Below, piece after piece: positions 54,322 to 63,182 of a stretch of 64,000 nucleotides of DNA. Numbering within the stretch: position 1 is the stretch's first letter; each line of letters starts with the position of its first letter. This DNA is from Modestobacter muralis (GTDB lineage Bacteria; Actinomycetota; Actinomycetes; Mycobacteriales; Geodermatophilaceae), in assembly GCF_010682105.1 (NCBI RefSeq), contig NZ_JAAGWH010000015.1:1-64000 (forward strand), read 5' to 3'. The position numbers were made by a program, and so were the translations under genes. The notes under the pieces were generated by a model. The model was not told where the DNA came from. It worked only from the letters and a program-made list of their open reading frames with translations, and did not search any database.

Positions 54322-54747
54322 TCAGACCCGGTCGCGGATGACGGCGGTGTGGGTGAGCCGTTCGTGCAGGCCACGGCCGTCGGAGTCGACCACCAGGGCC
54401 GGCACCAGCAGCATGAGCAGCCCGGTGCGGACGACGGCCCGCCACAACGCCAGCCGCTGCCCGGTGTTGGGGTGGGCCAGCCGCAGCCCCAGCAGCCGCA
54501 TCCCCGGCGTCTGGCCGGTGAGCACCAGGAAGACCACGGTGATCACCCCGAACGCCGGCAGGCTCCACAGCCGGGGCAGCTCGGGGGCGGTGAGCAGCCC
54601 GGCGACGAAGGCCGCGGCCACCGAGTCGACCAGGTAGGCGGCGATCCGGCGTCCGAAGGGGGCCAGCGATCCGGGGCCCTCCGCGGGCAGCCCCAGTGCG
54701 GCGCCGCGGGCGGGGTGCTGAGAGGGTGGGGCGTCGTCCCTGGCCAT
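54322..54747 (-). CDS. RDD family membrane protein
   Basis: A 141-residue membrane protein of the RDD family, the counterpart of Rv2219A. The first helix region contains [20 protein letters not shown] with conserved Arg and Asp, then [21 protein letters not shown] and a C-terminal helix with [16 protein letters not shown]. The function is poorly known; some members affect ion transport. ATG 54747 follows TACGCT by 6 bases. It is divergent from glnA. Confidence 0.85.
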   Translation of the reverse strand: MARDDAPPSQHPARGAALGLPAEGPGSLAPFGRRIAAYLVDSVAAAFVAGLLTAPELPRLWSLPAFGVITVVFLVLTGQTPGMRLLGLRLAHPNTGQRLALWRAVVRTGLLMLLVPALVVDSDGRGLHERLTHTAVIRDRV

Positions 54748-54760
54748 GCCGCCAGCGTAC

Positions 54761-54822
54761 GGAAGGACCACCTCTCCCTCCGCACCTCGCACGCTCGGCA
54801 CGGGCCCCTGAGAGGTGGCCGG
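54761..54822 (+). repeat. Dispersed hairpin repeat upstream of glnA
   Basis: GGAAGGACCACCTCTCCCTC begins the element and GAGAGGTGGCC ends it; its arms differ from other copies but still pair with each other. This is the only copy lying between two divergent starts rather than after a stop. Confidence 0.65.
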
Positions 54823-54842
54823 TACGACACGCCAGGGGCGGT

Positions 54843-54880
54843 GTTACCGCCCGGAAACACGAGAGACACCGCAGGGCAAC
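54843..54880 (+). promoter_or_regulatory. GlnR operator of glnA
   Basis: Four pentamers GTTAC, GAAAC, GACAC and GCAAC are each separated by exactly 6 bases (54843, 54854, 54865, 54876). This matches the actinobacterial GlnR half-site pattern GTNAC-n6-GAAAC repeated. It lies just upstream of the -10 box, where GlnR would regulate glnA in response to nitrogen. Confidence 0.8.
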
Positions 54881-54890
54881 CGCCTGCTCG

Positions 54891-54896
54891 TAACTT
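54891..54896 (+). promoter_or_regulatory. Predicted -10 box of glnA
   Basis: TAACTT lies 10 bases after the last GlnR half-site and about 35 bases before the start codon, giving a short leader that contains the GGAGGA ribosome binding site. Confidence 0.55.
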
Positions 54897-54930
54897 GCGG
54901 CTCGGCTGTCCGCCCACCCCCGGAGGATCG

Positions 54931-56364
54931 ATGTTCACCAGTCCCGACGAGGTCTTCGCCTACATCCGTGACAACGACGTGCGCTTCGTCGACGTCCGGT
55001 TCTGCGACCTCCCCGGCGTCATGCAGCACTTCACCATCCCCGCGGAGACCTTCGGGCCCGACACGTTCAGCGAGGGCCTGGGCTTCGACGGCTCGTCGAT
55101 CCGTGGCTTCCAGACGATCAACGAGTCCGACATGCTGCTGCTGCCCGACGCCAGCAGCGCCTACGTCGACCCGTTCCGCATCCACAAGACGCTGAACATC
55201 AACTTCTTCATCCACGACCCGATCACGCGCGAGGCCTACAGCCGCGACCCACGCAACGTGGCGAAGAAGGCCGAGGCCTACCTGGCCAGCTCCGGCATCG
55301 CCGACACCGCGTACTTCGGCCCCGAGGCCGAGTTCTACGTCTTCGACTCGGTGCGGCACGACACCTCGATCAACGAGGGCTACTACCACATCGACGCGAT
55401 CGAGGGTTCCTGGAACTCCGGCTCGCTGACCGGGGAGAACGGCGGCCCGAACCTGGGCTACAAGACCCGGCAGAAGGGCGGCTACTTCCCGGTCGAGCCC
55501 GTCGACCACCAGAGCGACCTGCGCGCCCAGATGATGGTCAACCTGGCCGGTGCCGGCCTGGAGCTCGAGCGGGGCCACCACGAGGTGGGCACCGGCGGGC
55601 AGGCCGAGATCAACTACAAGTTCGACACCCTGCTGCGCTCGGCCGACAGCCTGATGCTGTTCAAGTACATCATCAAGAACACCGCCTGGGCCGCGGGCAA
55701 GACCGCCACCTTCATGCCGAAGCCGCTGTTCGGTGACAACGGCTCGGGCATGCACTGCCACCAGAGCCTCTGGAAGGACGGCGTGCCGCTCTTCCACGCC
55801 GAGACCGGCTACGCGGGCCTGTCCGACATCGCCCGGCACTACATCGGTGGCCTGCTCAAGCACGCCCCCTCGCTGCTGGCCTTCACCAACCCGACGGTGA
55901 ACAGCTACCACCGCCTGGTGCCCGGCTTCGAGGCCCCGATCAACCTGGTCTACTCCGCGCGCAACCGCTCGGCCTGCACCCGCATCCCGATCTCGGGTGA
56001 CAACCCGAAGGCCAAGCGCATCGAGTTCCGGGTGCCGGACCCCTCGGCCAACCCCTACCTCGCGTTCTCCGCGATGCTGATGGCCGGCCTGGACGGCGTG
56101 AAGAACCGGATCGAGCCCCCGGCCCCGGTCGACAAGGACCTCTACGAGCTGCCGCCCGAGGAGGCCCTGGGCATCGAGAAGGTGCCGGCGTCGCTGGACG
56201 CGGTGCTCGACCGGCTCGAGGTCGACCACGACTACCTGCTCGACGGCGGGGTGTTCACCCCCGACCTGATCGAGACGTGGATCGAGTACAAGCGGGAGAA
56301 CGAGATCACCCCGATCCGGCTCCGCCCGCACCCGCACGAGTTCGCGATGTACTACGACATCTGA
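54931..56364 (+). CDS. glnA: Glutamine synthetase type I
   Basis: Makes glutamine from glutamate and ammonia; the main ammonium-assimilating enzyme (GlnA1, Rv2220). The 477-residue protein has the GSI motifs [20 protein letters not shown] and the ATP-binding segment starting [13 protein letters not shown]405 in LYELPPEE is the adenylylation site of the GSI-beta subtype, so activity is likely controlled by an adenylyltransferase. ATG 54931 has GGAGGA 3 bases upstream. A GlnR operator controls the promoter. A strong terminator follows. Confidence 0.96.
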   Translation: MFTSPDEVFAYIRDNDVRFVDVRFCDLPGVMQHFTIPAETFGPDTFSEGLGFDGSSIRGFQTINESDMLLLPDASSAYVDPFRIHKTLNINFFIHDPITREAYSRDPRNVAKKAEAYLASSGIADTAYFGPEAEFYVFDSVRHDTSINEGYYHIDAIEGSWNSGSLTGENGGPNLGYKTRQKGGYFPVEPVDHQSDLRAQMMVNLAGAGLELERGHHEVGTGGQAEINYKFDTLLRSADSLMLFKYIIKNTAWAAGKTATFMPKPLFGDNGSGMHCHQSLWKDGVPLFHAETGYAGLSDIARHYIGGLLKHAPSLLAFTNPTVNSYHRLVPGFEAPINLVYSARNRSACTRIPISGDNPKAKRIEFRVPDPSANPYLAFSAMLMAGLDGVKNRIEPPAPVDKDLYELPPEEALGIEKVPASLDAVLDRLEVDHDYLLDGGVFTPDLIETWIEYKRENEITPIRLRPHPHEFAMYYDI

Positions 56365-56400
56365 TCCACGTCGTAGCGCGGCTGCACAGCTGAGCGGTCA

Positions 56401-56434
56401 GGAGAGCCGGTCCCCCTCGGGGGGCCGGCTCTCC
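56401..56434 (+). terminator. Hairpin after glnA
   Basis: GGAGAGCCGG-T-CCCC pairs with GGGG-G-CCGGCTCTCC (one G-T pair). Confidence 0.85.
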
Positions 56435-56522
56435 CCCGTTCGGCGGCAGGACACCAGGCGGACCCGCACGACCAGGACGGCGCCCCGGTGGTCTGCGGGC
56501 GCCACGTCCCGGGCCTGTCGGG

Positions 56523-57251
56523 TCAGCCGTACCGCGCCACGAAGTTGGCCAGCATCCGGCCGGGCTCGGTGACCACCGCCGGCGCCAGGCGGGCGACCAG
56601 CGCGTCCCGCTCCGCGGGCGGGTAGTACCCGGCGTGCTGGTAGACGTCCACCCGCGTGATCAGCGCCTCGAGGTCGAGCTCCGGGTGGAACTGGGTGGCG
56701 TACAGGTTCTCCTTGACCCGGAACACCTGCACCGGGCAGGCGGCGGAGCTGGCCAGCAGGACGGCGTTCGGCGGCAGGACGCGGCAGGCCTCCTTGTGCC
56801 CGACGAACGCGTCGAACTCCGCGGGCATGCCGGCCAGCACCGGATCGGCGCGCCCGGCCTCGGTCAGCCGGACCCGGACGGCGGAGATCGGCTCGGCGTA
56901 CGTCCGGTCGATGACGCCGCCCTGGTGCACCCCGAGCGTCCCGACCCCGTAGCAGGCGCCGAAGAAGGGGAGGTCCCGCGCCACGATCTCGTCCAGCAGC
57001 GCCGACAGCTCGCGCTCGACCCGCTGCTGGACGACCGACTTCCCCGACAGCGGGTCGCTGGAGTTGAACGGGCCTCCGCCGACGAACACCCCGGCGTAGT
57101 CGTCCAGGTCGATCCCCGGCAGCGGCCCGGCCTCCATGCGGATGCGGCGCAGTCGGCCGGGCACCAGGCCGGTGAAGCGCAGGAACGACTCGTACTCGCC
57201 GTCAGCGGCCAGGTCCTCCGCGCGGGAGGAGAGCAGGAGGAAGGGCCGCAC
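56523..57251 (-). CDS. Class I glutamine amidotransferase-like protein
   Basis: A 242-residue GATase-1 domain protein of the GMP synthase-like group. The nucleophile Cys is in FFGACYGVG, the oxyanion strand is GVFVGGGPFN and the catalytic His-Glu are in QFHPELD. It has no synthetase domain, so it either degrades a gamma-glutamyl compound or pairs with another enzyme. GTG 57251 follows TAAGCT by 8 bases. Its role next to glnA in nitrogen metabolism is an inference from location. Confidence 0.8.
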   Translation of the reverse strand: MRPFLLLSSRAEDLAADGEYESFLRFTGLVPGRLRRIRMEAGPLPGIDLDDYAGVFVGGGPFNSSDPLSGKSVVQQRVERELSALLDEIVARDLPFFGACYGVGTLGVHQGGVIDRTYAEPISAVRVRLTEAGRADPVLAGMPAEFDAFVGHKEACRVLPPNAVLLASSAACPVQVFRVKENLYATQFHPELDLEALITRVDVYQHAGYYPPAERDALVARLAPAVVTEPGRMLANFVARYG

Positions 57252-57285
57252 GAGGGGCCAGCTTAGGCGGGGCCGTGCCGTGTGG

Positions 57286-57675
57286 TCAGGCGACGTCGTC
57301 CTGGACGTCGAGGTCCAGGGACACCATCGCCTCGTTGGTGTGCAGGGTGAGCAGCCAGGGGCCGGCCACGGCACCCACCGACGAGCCCGCCTGCTCGGCG
57401 ACGGTGGCCACCTGGGCCGCGATCAGGTGCCGGGCGGCCTGGTAGACCTGGGCCGCGGTCACCGCCACCTCCAGCTCGTCCAGCCAGAGCCGGCCGTCCG
57501 CCAGCACCCGCACGTCGGGCCGGGCGCCCCAGCCGAGGTCGGCGGCGGCGCTGCCGACCAGTGAGATCCCGGCCCGCAGCTCGCTCGCCTGGCGTTCCCG
57601 CCGGGCCTGCGCCGCTGCCCAGCCCGCCGCGTGCTGGCGGTCCCCGGTGTCGTCCCCGTGTGCCTCGGTCCCCAT
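57286..57675 (-). CDS. Hypothetical protein
   Basis: A 129-residue protein that I do not recognise. The N-terminus is hydrophilic and Gln/Arg/Ala-rich (AQARRERQASELRAG), the centre alternates strands and helices (VRVLADGRLWLDELEVAVTAAQVYQ, in part) and the end is acidic. There is no signal peptide or membrane helix. ATG 57675 has GAGGAGG about 7 bases upstream, the best reason to accept it. It lies 34 bases before the amidotransferase start in the same direction. Confidence 0.6.
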   Translation of the reverse strand: MGTEAHGDDTGDRQHAAGWAAAQARRERQASELRAGISLVGSAAADLGWGARPDVRVLADGRLWLDELEVAVTAAQVYQAARHLIAAQVATVAEQAGSSVGAVAGPWLLTLHTNEAMVSLDLDVQDDVA

Positions 57676-57976
57676 CGGTCGTCCTCCTCAACGCGGTGCC
57701 CTGGTCGTCCGTGGGGCACAGCGTGGCGGCGCGGGGCCGGTGAGCGGCGCAGGCGCCGCGTCCGCTGTGCCGCAGGGGCGCCAGCGGGGCAGGTGTGACG
57801 AACCGTCGCGTGCCGGACCCACCCGGGGGCTCCGGTGCCCGGCCCGTCGCGGAACTGCCTGGGCCGGGCCGACGGTCACCCGCTGACCCCGTCCCGGCCC
57901 CTCGTACGTTGCCGTCGGCGTCACGATCCGGTGTCGATGCTGGTCAGGGACGAGTCGGCGGTCCTAGCGTGCCGCC
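57676..57976. other. Gene-free divergent region
   Basis: About 300 bases without a gene. It holds a perfect short palindrome GCGGCGC-AG-GCGCCGC at 57744-57759, which may be an operator, and the TAGCGT box that starts the following lipoprotein gene. Nothing else is recognisable. Confidence 0.45.
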
Positions 57977-58849
57977 ATGAGGCGCTTGCGCAGCACCGCC
58001 GTCACCGTCCTGGCCGTCGTCGTCCTCGCCGGCTGCTCTGCGTCCACGGACACGGGTTCCGGCGCGTCGGAGGCGGTGGGGGCCGCCGCCGACGCCAGTG
58101 GGCCGGGCGCGCCCCAGGCGGTGCCCGGGGTGCCGGGCGCGGCGCAACCGGACCGCCAGGTCGTGCAGACCGGTTCCGCCTCGGTGGCCGTCGAGGACCC
58201 CGCCGCCGGCGCCCAGCGGGTCAGCGGGCTGGTGGAGGCCGCCGGTGGCCGGGTCGAGGAGCGCACCGAGCGGGCGGCGTCCCAGGACGAGGAGGACGGC
58301 GCGGGCGCCACCGCCGACCTGGTCGTGCGGGTGCCCGCCGACGCGCTGAGCGGCGTCCTGGCCGACCTGGAGGAGCTGGGCGACGTCGGGTCCGTGTCGG
58401 TGTCCCGCTCGGACGTCACCGCCACCGTCGTCGACCTGGACGCGCGCATCTCGGCGCTGCAGAGCTCCGCGACGCGGCTGCAGGGCCTGATGGACGGCGC
58501 GGCCACCACGGAGGCGCTGCTCGCGGCGGAGAAGGCGCTGTCCGAGCGGCAGTCCCAGCTGGAGCAGCTGCAGTCGCAACGGGCCTCGCTGGCCGACCAG
58601 GTGGAGCTGTCGACGCTCCGGGTCCAGTTGCGGCCCTTCGGCGTGGCGCCGGTCGGTGGGCCGGACGGCTTCCTCGAGGGGCTGGGCACCGGCTGGCGGG
58701 CGCTGGTCACCACCGTGGGCGCGACGCTCGTCGTCCTCGGCGTGGTGCTCCCCTGGATGGCGGTCGCCGCGCTGCTGACCGCCGGGGCGCTCGCCCTGCT
58801 CCGGCTGGTGCGCCGGCGGACCTCGGTGGAGGCACCGGCTCAGGGGTGA
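57977..58849 (+). CDS. DUF4349 lipoprotein
   Basis: A 290-residue envelope protein. A lipoprotein signal (VVVLAGCSAS) leads to a DUF4349 domain: RQVVQTGSASVAVEDPAAGAQ opens it, VVDLDARISALQSSATRLQGLM and the following helix (ALSERQSQLEQLQSQRASLADQ, in part) form a coiled coil, and VELSTLRVQLRP closes it. A C-terminal membrane helix and basic RRRTS end follow. The function is unknown; homologues act at the envelope. ATG 57977 follows TAGCGT by 6 bases. The stop lies inside a 21-base-pair hairpin. Confidence 0.85.
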   Translation: MRRLRSTAVTVLAVVVLAGCSASTDTGSGASEAVGAAADASGPGAPQAVPGVPGAAQPDRQVVQTGSASVAVEDPAAGAQRVSGLVEAAGGRVEERTERAASQDEEDGAGATADLVVRVPADALSGVLADLEELGDVGSVSVSRSDVTATVVDLDARISALQSSATRLQGLMDGAATTEALLAAEKALSERQSQLEQLQSQRASLADQVELSTLRVQLRPFGVAPVGGPDGFLEGLGTGWRALVTTVGATLVVLGVVLPWMAVAALLTAGALALLRLVRRRTSVEAPAQG

Positions 58850-58876
58850 GCGCCCCGCTCACCCCTGAGCCGGTGC
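58832..58876 (+). terminator. 21-bp hairpin overlapping the DUF4349 stop
   Basis: A perfect 21-base stem (58832-58852 with 58856-58876; inner arm GGCTCAGGGGTGAGCG) closes on CCC. Its left arm encodes the last residues and stop of the gene. Confidence 0.85.
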
Positions 58877-58905
58877 AGGGGTGGGCGCCCCTCCCCCGCG
58901 TCAGG

Positions 58906-59109
58906 TCAGCAGCAGCGGCTGACCGGGTTGCGCTCCAGCGCGTCGGACCGGCGGCGTTCGAACTCCCGCCGGCTCAGCGGTGCGTGCCCGTGCGCGGCGC
59001 ACTCGCGCAGGTGGTCGTCCCAGCGCGCCTCGCCGCTCCACTCGCGCAGGTACCAGCGCACCCCGCGGCCGGCCCGGACGACGGCCGCGCGGACGTCCCC
59101 CGCGGTCAC
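58906..59109 (-). CDS. YbdD/YjiX family protein
   Basis: A 67-residue protein of the YbdD family. VVRAGRGVRWYLREWSGEARWDDHLRE and the ending SRREFERRRSDALERNP are typical (key W, G and D residues; first motif cut from 27 positions). The family accompanies CstA, and in enterobacteria YbdD/YjiX is needed for pyruvate uptake by its partner. GTG 59109 overlaps the cstA stop by 4 bases. Confidence 0.88.
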   Translation of the reverse strand: MTAGDVRAAVVRAGRGVRWYLREWSGEARWDDHLRECAAHGHAPLSRREFERRRSDALERNPVSRCC

Positions 59110-61313
59110 TGCTGACCGCCCCCGCTGCCGACCAGCCGCTCGTGGTCGGCCTGCGCCTGCTTCTCCTCGGCCGTGGCGAACAGGCCCGCGGGCTCCACGA
59201 GGTCCGACCGGACGGCCGGCTCCTCCGTGGTGGGCAGCCCCCCGGACCGCACGGCCCGGGCGATGACCACCACGGCGTTGACGACCACGACCAGCACCAG
59301 TACGGCGAACAGGCTCTGCAGCACGCCGTTGAGGGTTGAGTTGAAGACCACCTGGTCCATCTGCCCCTGGTCCTTGGCCGGGGCCAGCAGCTGGCCGGCG
59401 TCCCGGGCGTCGCGGTAGCGCTGGGCCTGGGCGAAGTAGCCGATCGCCGGGGTGTCGGAGAAGACCTTCTGCCAGCTGGCCGTCATGGTGACGACGAGGT
59501 CCCAGGCCAGCGGGATGCCGGTCACCCAGGCGTAGCGCAGCTTGCCGTGCTTGATCAGCAGCACCGTGACCAGGGTCAGCGCGATGGCGGCGAGCAGCTG
59601 GTTGGCGATGCCGAACAGCGGGAAGAGCTGGTTGACCCCACCCAGCGGGTCGGTCACCCCGATGTAGAGCACCGACCCCCACAGCCCGACGACGATCGCG
59701 CTGGCGAGGACGTTGCCCGGCCGCCACGAGAGGTCGCCGAACTTCTTCCAGACGTTGCCGATGGTGTCCTGCAGCATGAACCGGCCGACCCGGGTGCCGG
59801 CGTCGACTGCGGTGAGGATGAACAGCGCCTCGAACATGATCGCGAAGTGGTACCAGAACGCCTGCAGGTTGCCGCCGAACGCGTCGTTGAAGATCTGCGA
59901 GATGCCGACGGCGAGGGTCGGGGCGCCACCGGTGCGGGAGATCAGGCTGGGCTCCTGGACCGCGGCCGCCGCCGCGGCGAGGTCCTGGGCGGAGGTGTCG
60001 AACCCGAACCCCTGGACGAAGGTGGCGGCCGTCTCGACCGCACCGCCGGTGGCACCGGCCGGGCTGTTCATCGCGAAGTACAGGCCCTGGTCGATGACGC
60101 AGGCGGCGATGAGCGCGCTGATGGCCACGAAGGACTCCATCAGCATGCCGCCGTAGCCGATCAGCCGGACCTGGCTCTCCTTGGCCACCATCTTCGGCGT
60201 CGTCCCGGAGGCGATCAGCGCGTGGAAGCCCGACAGCGCGCCGCAGGCGATGGTGATGAAGACGAACGGGAACAGCGACCCGGCGAAGACCGGGCCGGTG
60301 CCCTCCCGGGCGAAGTCGGTGATGGCGTCGGCCTGCAGCACCGGCCGGGCGATGAGCAGGCTCAGGGCCAGCAGGACGATGACGCCGACCTTCATGAACG
60401 TCGACAGGTAGTCGCGGGGGGTGAGCAGCAGCCACACCGGCAGCACCGAGGCGACGAAGCCGTAGACGACGAGGGCGAGGACCAGCCACTCCTTGGACAG
60501 CGTCAGCGCGTCCGCGAGCCCGCTCTCCTGCACCCAGCCACCACCGATGATGGCCAGCAGCAGCAGGACGACGCCGATGCCGGTGGCCTCCAGCACCCTG
60601 CCCGGGCGCAGCCGGCGCAGGTACAGGCCCATGAACAGCGCGATCGGGATGGTCAGCGCGATGGAGAACACGCCCCAGGGCGACTCGGCCAGCGCGTTGA
60701 CCACGATCAGCGCGAGCACCGCCAGGATGATGATCATGATGGCGAAGACGGCGATCAGGGCGGCGATGCCGCCGACGACGCCGATCTCCTCCCGGACCAT
60801 CTGCCCGAGGCTCTTGCCGTTGCGGCGCATCGAGAAGAACAGCACGGTCAGGTCCTGGACGGCGCCGGCGAAGATGACGCCGACGACGATCCAGATGGTG
60901 CCCGGCAGGTAGCCCATCTGCGCGGCGAGCACCGGCCCGACCAGCGGCCCGGCGCCGGCGATGGCGGCGAAGTGGTGACCGAAGAGCACCCGGCGGTCGG
61001 TGACGTCGAAGTCGACGCCGTTGTGCAGCCGCTCGGCCGGGGTGGCCCGCCGGTCGTCGGTCCCGAGCACCTTGGTGGCGATGAAACGGGCGTAGAAGCG
61101 GTAGGCGATGGCGTAGGAGCACAGCGCCGCGAACAGGATCCAGAGCGCGGAGACCGTCTCGCCGCGGGACAGCGCCAGCACCGTCCAGGCGACCGCGCCC
61201 GCAACGGCCACCGCCGTCCAGACCAGGACCGAGCGCACCGAGAGCCGGCGGCCGGCCGGGCCGCCGGGTGGCTGCGCCGCACCGGTGTCGTCCCGGGTGA
61301 AGGTGGTGGACAT
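59106..61313 (-). CDS. cstA: Carbon starvation protein A (pyruvate/peptide transporter)
   Basis: A 735-residue integral membrane transporter with about 16-18 helices. The signature GHHFAAIAGAGPLVGPVLAAQ and MGYLPGTIWIVVG are at residues about 95-130, and SGFHALIASGTTPKM is conserved. CstA family proteins take up pyruvate or peptides during carbon starvation. ATG 61313 has GGAGG 5 bases upstream and TATGCT about 50 bases upstream. It is in an operon with the YbdD protein and divergent from the chemoreceptor. Confidence 0.92.
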   Translation of the reverse strand: MSTTFTRDDTGAAQPPGGPAGRRLSVRSVLVWTAVAVAGAVAWTVLALSRGETVSALWILFAALCSYAIAYRFYARFIATKVLGTDDRRATPAERLHNGVDFDVTDRRVLFGHHFAAIAGAGPLVGPVLAAQMGYLPGTIWIVVGVIFAGAVQDLTVLFFSMRRNGKSLGQMVREEIGVVGGIAALIAVFAIMIIILAVLALIVVNALAESPWGVFSIALTIPIALFMGLYLRRLRPGRVLEATGIGVVLLLLAIIGGGWVQESGLADALTLSKEWLVLALVVYGFVASVLPVWLLLTPRDYLSTFMKVGVIVLLALSLLIARPVLQADAITDFAREGTGPVFAGSLFPFVFITIACGALSGFHALIASGTTPKMVAKESQVRLIGYGGMLMESFVAISALIAACVIDQGLYFAMNSPAGATGGAVETAATFVQGFGFDTSAQDLAAAAAAVQEPSLISRTGGAPTLAVGISQIFNDAFGGNLQAFWYHFAIMFEALFILTAVDAGTRVGRFMLQDTIGNVWKKFGDLSWRPGNVLASAIVVGLWGSVLYIGVTDPLGGVNQLFPLFGIANQLLAAIALTLVTVLLIKHGKLRYAWVTGIPLAWDLVVTMTASWQKVFSDTPAIGYFAQAQRYRDARDAGQLLAPAKDQGQMDQVVFNSTLNGVLQSLFAVLVLVVVVNAVVVIARAVRSGGLPTTEEPAVRSDLVEPAGLFATAEEKQAQADHERLVGSGGGQQ

Positions 61314-61546
61314 GAGCGCCTCCGAACCGCAGCGGCGTCGCCGTTGACGCCGTCGGCAGTGAGCATAGGGCCGCGACGGTGCTGAGGAGACCCCTGTCAT
61401 GGGACCGCCGGTCGTGGTCCCCGGGTCCTGGCGTGTCCGTCCGGCCGTTCCCCTCCACAACTTCCTGTCCCCTGCCGAGAAGAGAGGGAGACGGGTCAAC
61501 AGCCGGCGGGACCACCCGCGGCACGGGGCGGCGGAAGAGGACGAGG

Positions 61547-63097
61547 ATGAGGCGGCGCAACAGCGGCCAGGACAGAGCGGCGGCGGTCCCACCAGCGGCC
61601 GTGCCCAAGGACGTCGAGGCGGTCGAGCAGGTCATCGCCGTCCTCGACCGGGGCGTCGTCGACGACAAGGACGCCCACCAGAAGAGCACCGAGGAACTGG
61701 TCCGGCAGCTCGACCTCTCCTACGGCGCGGTGTGGCTGCCCGGTCCGGACGGCTTCCACCGGTTCGGCGAGTACGGCCCGATGGCCCCCGCGATGGCGGC
61801 CTCGACGTCGGCACGCGTGCGGAGCATCACCGCCGCCGACGGCTACGGCGGCCAGGCCGTCCGCAACAGGACCGCGGTGCTCGTCGACGAGGCCAGCGAC
61901 CCGGCGACGTGCCTGCGCTGGGGTGGCGCGCTCGCCGCCGGCGCGACCCACGGGTGCATCCTGCCGCTGGTGGAGAACGGGACGGTGACCGCCCTGTACG
62001 AGTACTACAACCGCGGCGAGCTGCCCTTCACCGGCACCCGGAAGGGCAAGTGGGACTCCCTCGGCCGGCTGCTCGCGCACGCCCGCCGGGCCGCCCTGGC
62101 CAGGGCCGAGCTGCAGGAGAACCTCGACGACCGGGTGGCGGTCACCTCCGTCGTCACCGAGCTGGGTGCTGCCCGGGACCAGGCCTCCGCGCTGCGGCTG
62201 GCGCTGGACACCGTCCGTGAGGCGTTCGGCTGGGCCTACGGGTCCTACTGGGCGCTGGACGAGCAGGCCAACGTGCTGCGCTTCCAGCAGGAGTCCGGCT
62301 CGGCCGGTGAGGAGTTCCGCAAGGTCACCCTCGCCGCCTCCTTCGCCGAGGGCGTGGGCCTGTCCGGGCGGGCCTGGAAGACCCGGGACCTGTTCTTCAC
62401 CGCCGACATCGGCGAGATGACCGACTGCGTGCGCGCACCGGCCGCCCAGCGCGCCGGGGTCAAGTCCGGCGTCTGCTTCCCGCTGCTGGTCGGCGGCCGG
62501 GTCATCGGCACCATGGACTTCTTCGTCACCGAGACCATCGAGCTGTCGGACTCCCGGGCCTCGGCGCTGCGCAACGTGCAGCAGCTGGTCTCCCAGCGGC
62601 TGGACGTGCTGCGGCGCACCGAGGAGTCCGCGGAGAACGCCCGCGAGCTGCTGGACACCGTCTCCCGGCTCCGCGAAGCCGCGGACGACGCCGGGCGAGT
62701 CGCGGAGAACGCGGTCAGCCAGGCGTCCACCATGACCAGCGAGGTGCTGGCCCTGGACGAGGCCTCGGCCGCGGTCGGGGAGGTCATCCGGATCATCTCC
62801 GGCATCGCCGACCAGACCAACCTGCTGGCCCTCAACGCCACCATCGAGGCCGCCCGCGCCGGTGAGCTCGGCAAGGGCTTCGCGGTCGTGGCCAGCGAGG
62901 TCAAGGACCTGGCCCGCGAGACGGCCAGCGCCACCCAGAAGGTCTCCGACCAGATCGCCGGCATCCAGGCCAGCAGCAAGGCCGTGGCCACCGGCATCCA
63001 CACCACCAGCGAGATCATCGGCCAGCTCGACGTCGTCCAGGCCCGGATCGGTGAGGTGCTGGAGGAGCAGGCGCGGATGGCGTCAGCCTTCGAGTGA
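61547..63097 (+). CDS. Soluble GAF-domain methyl-accepting chemotaxis-type protein
   Basis: A 516-residue cytoplasmic receptor. Two GAF-type sensory domains (about residues 25-190 and 205-360) precede a signalling helix region with the hairpin tip from residue 425 ([20 protein letters not shown]). No membrane helix is present. The descending helix after the tip is shorter than in canonical receptors, ending with MASAFE. ATG 61547 lies directly after GAAGAGGACGAGG. It could feed a chemotaxis or twitching pathway, but no che genes are in the window. Confidence 0.85.
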   Translation: MRRRNSGQDRAAAVPPAAVPKDVEAVEQVIAVLDRGVVDDKDAHQKSTEELVRQLDLSYGAVWLPGPDGFHRFGEYGPMAPAMAASTSARVRSITAADGYGGQAVRNRTAVLVDEASDPATCLRWGGALAAGATHGCILPLVENGTVTALYEYYNRGELPFTGTRKGKWDSLGRLLAHARRAALARAELQENLDDRVAVTSVVTELGAARDQASALRLALDTVREAFGWAYGSYWALDEQANVLRFQQESGSAGEEFRKVTLAASFAEGVGLSGRAWKTRDLFFTADIGEMTDCVRAPAAQRAGVKSGVCFPLLVGGRVIGTMDFFVTETIELSDSRASALRNVQQLVSQRLDVLRRTEESAENARELLDTVSRLREAADDAGRVAENAVSQASTMTSEVLALDEASAAVGEVIRIISGIADQTNLLALNATIEAARAGELGKGFAVVASEVKDLARETASATQKVSDQIAGIQASSKAVATGIHTTSEIIGQLDVVQARIGEVLEEQARMASAFE

Positions 63098-63103
63098 CCG
63101 CGG

Positions 63104-63131
63104 TGCCCGGCCGGGGAGGACCGGCCGGGCA
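63104..63131 (+). terminator. 11-bp hairpin after chemoreceptor gene
   Basis: TGCCCGGCCGG pairs with CCGGCCGGGCA around GGAGGA, 7 bases after the stop. Confidence 0.75.
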
Positions 63132-63182
63132 TCCACCCGTTCGCGGGGTTCGGGACGGCAGTCGACTGGGCACAATCGACCC

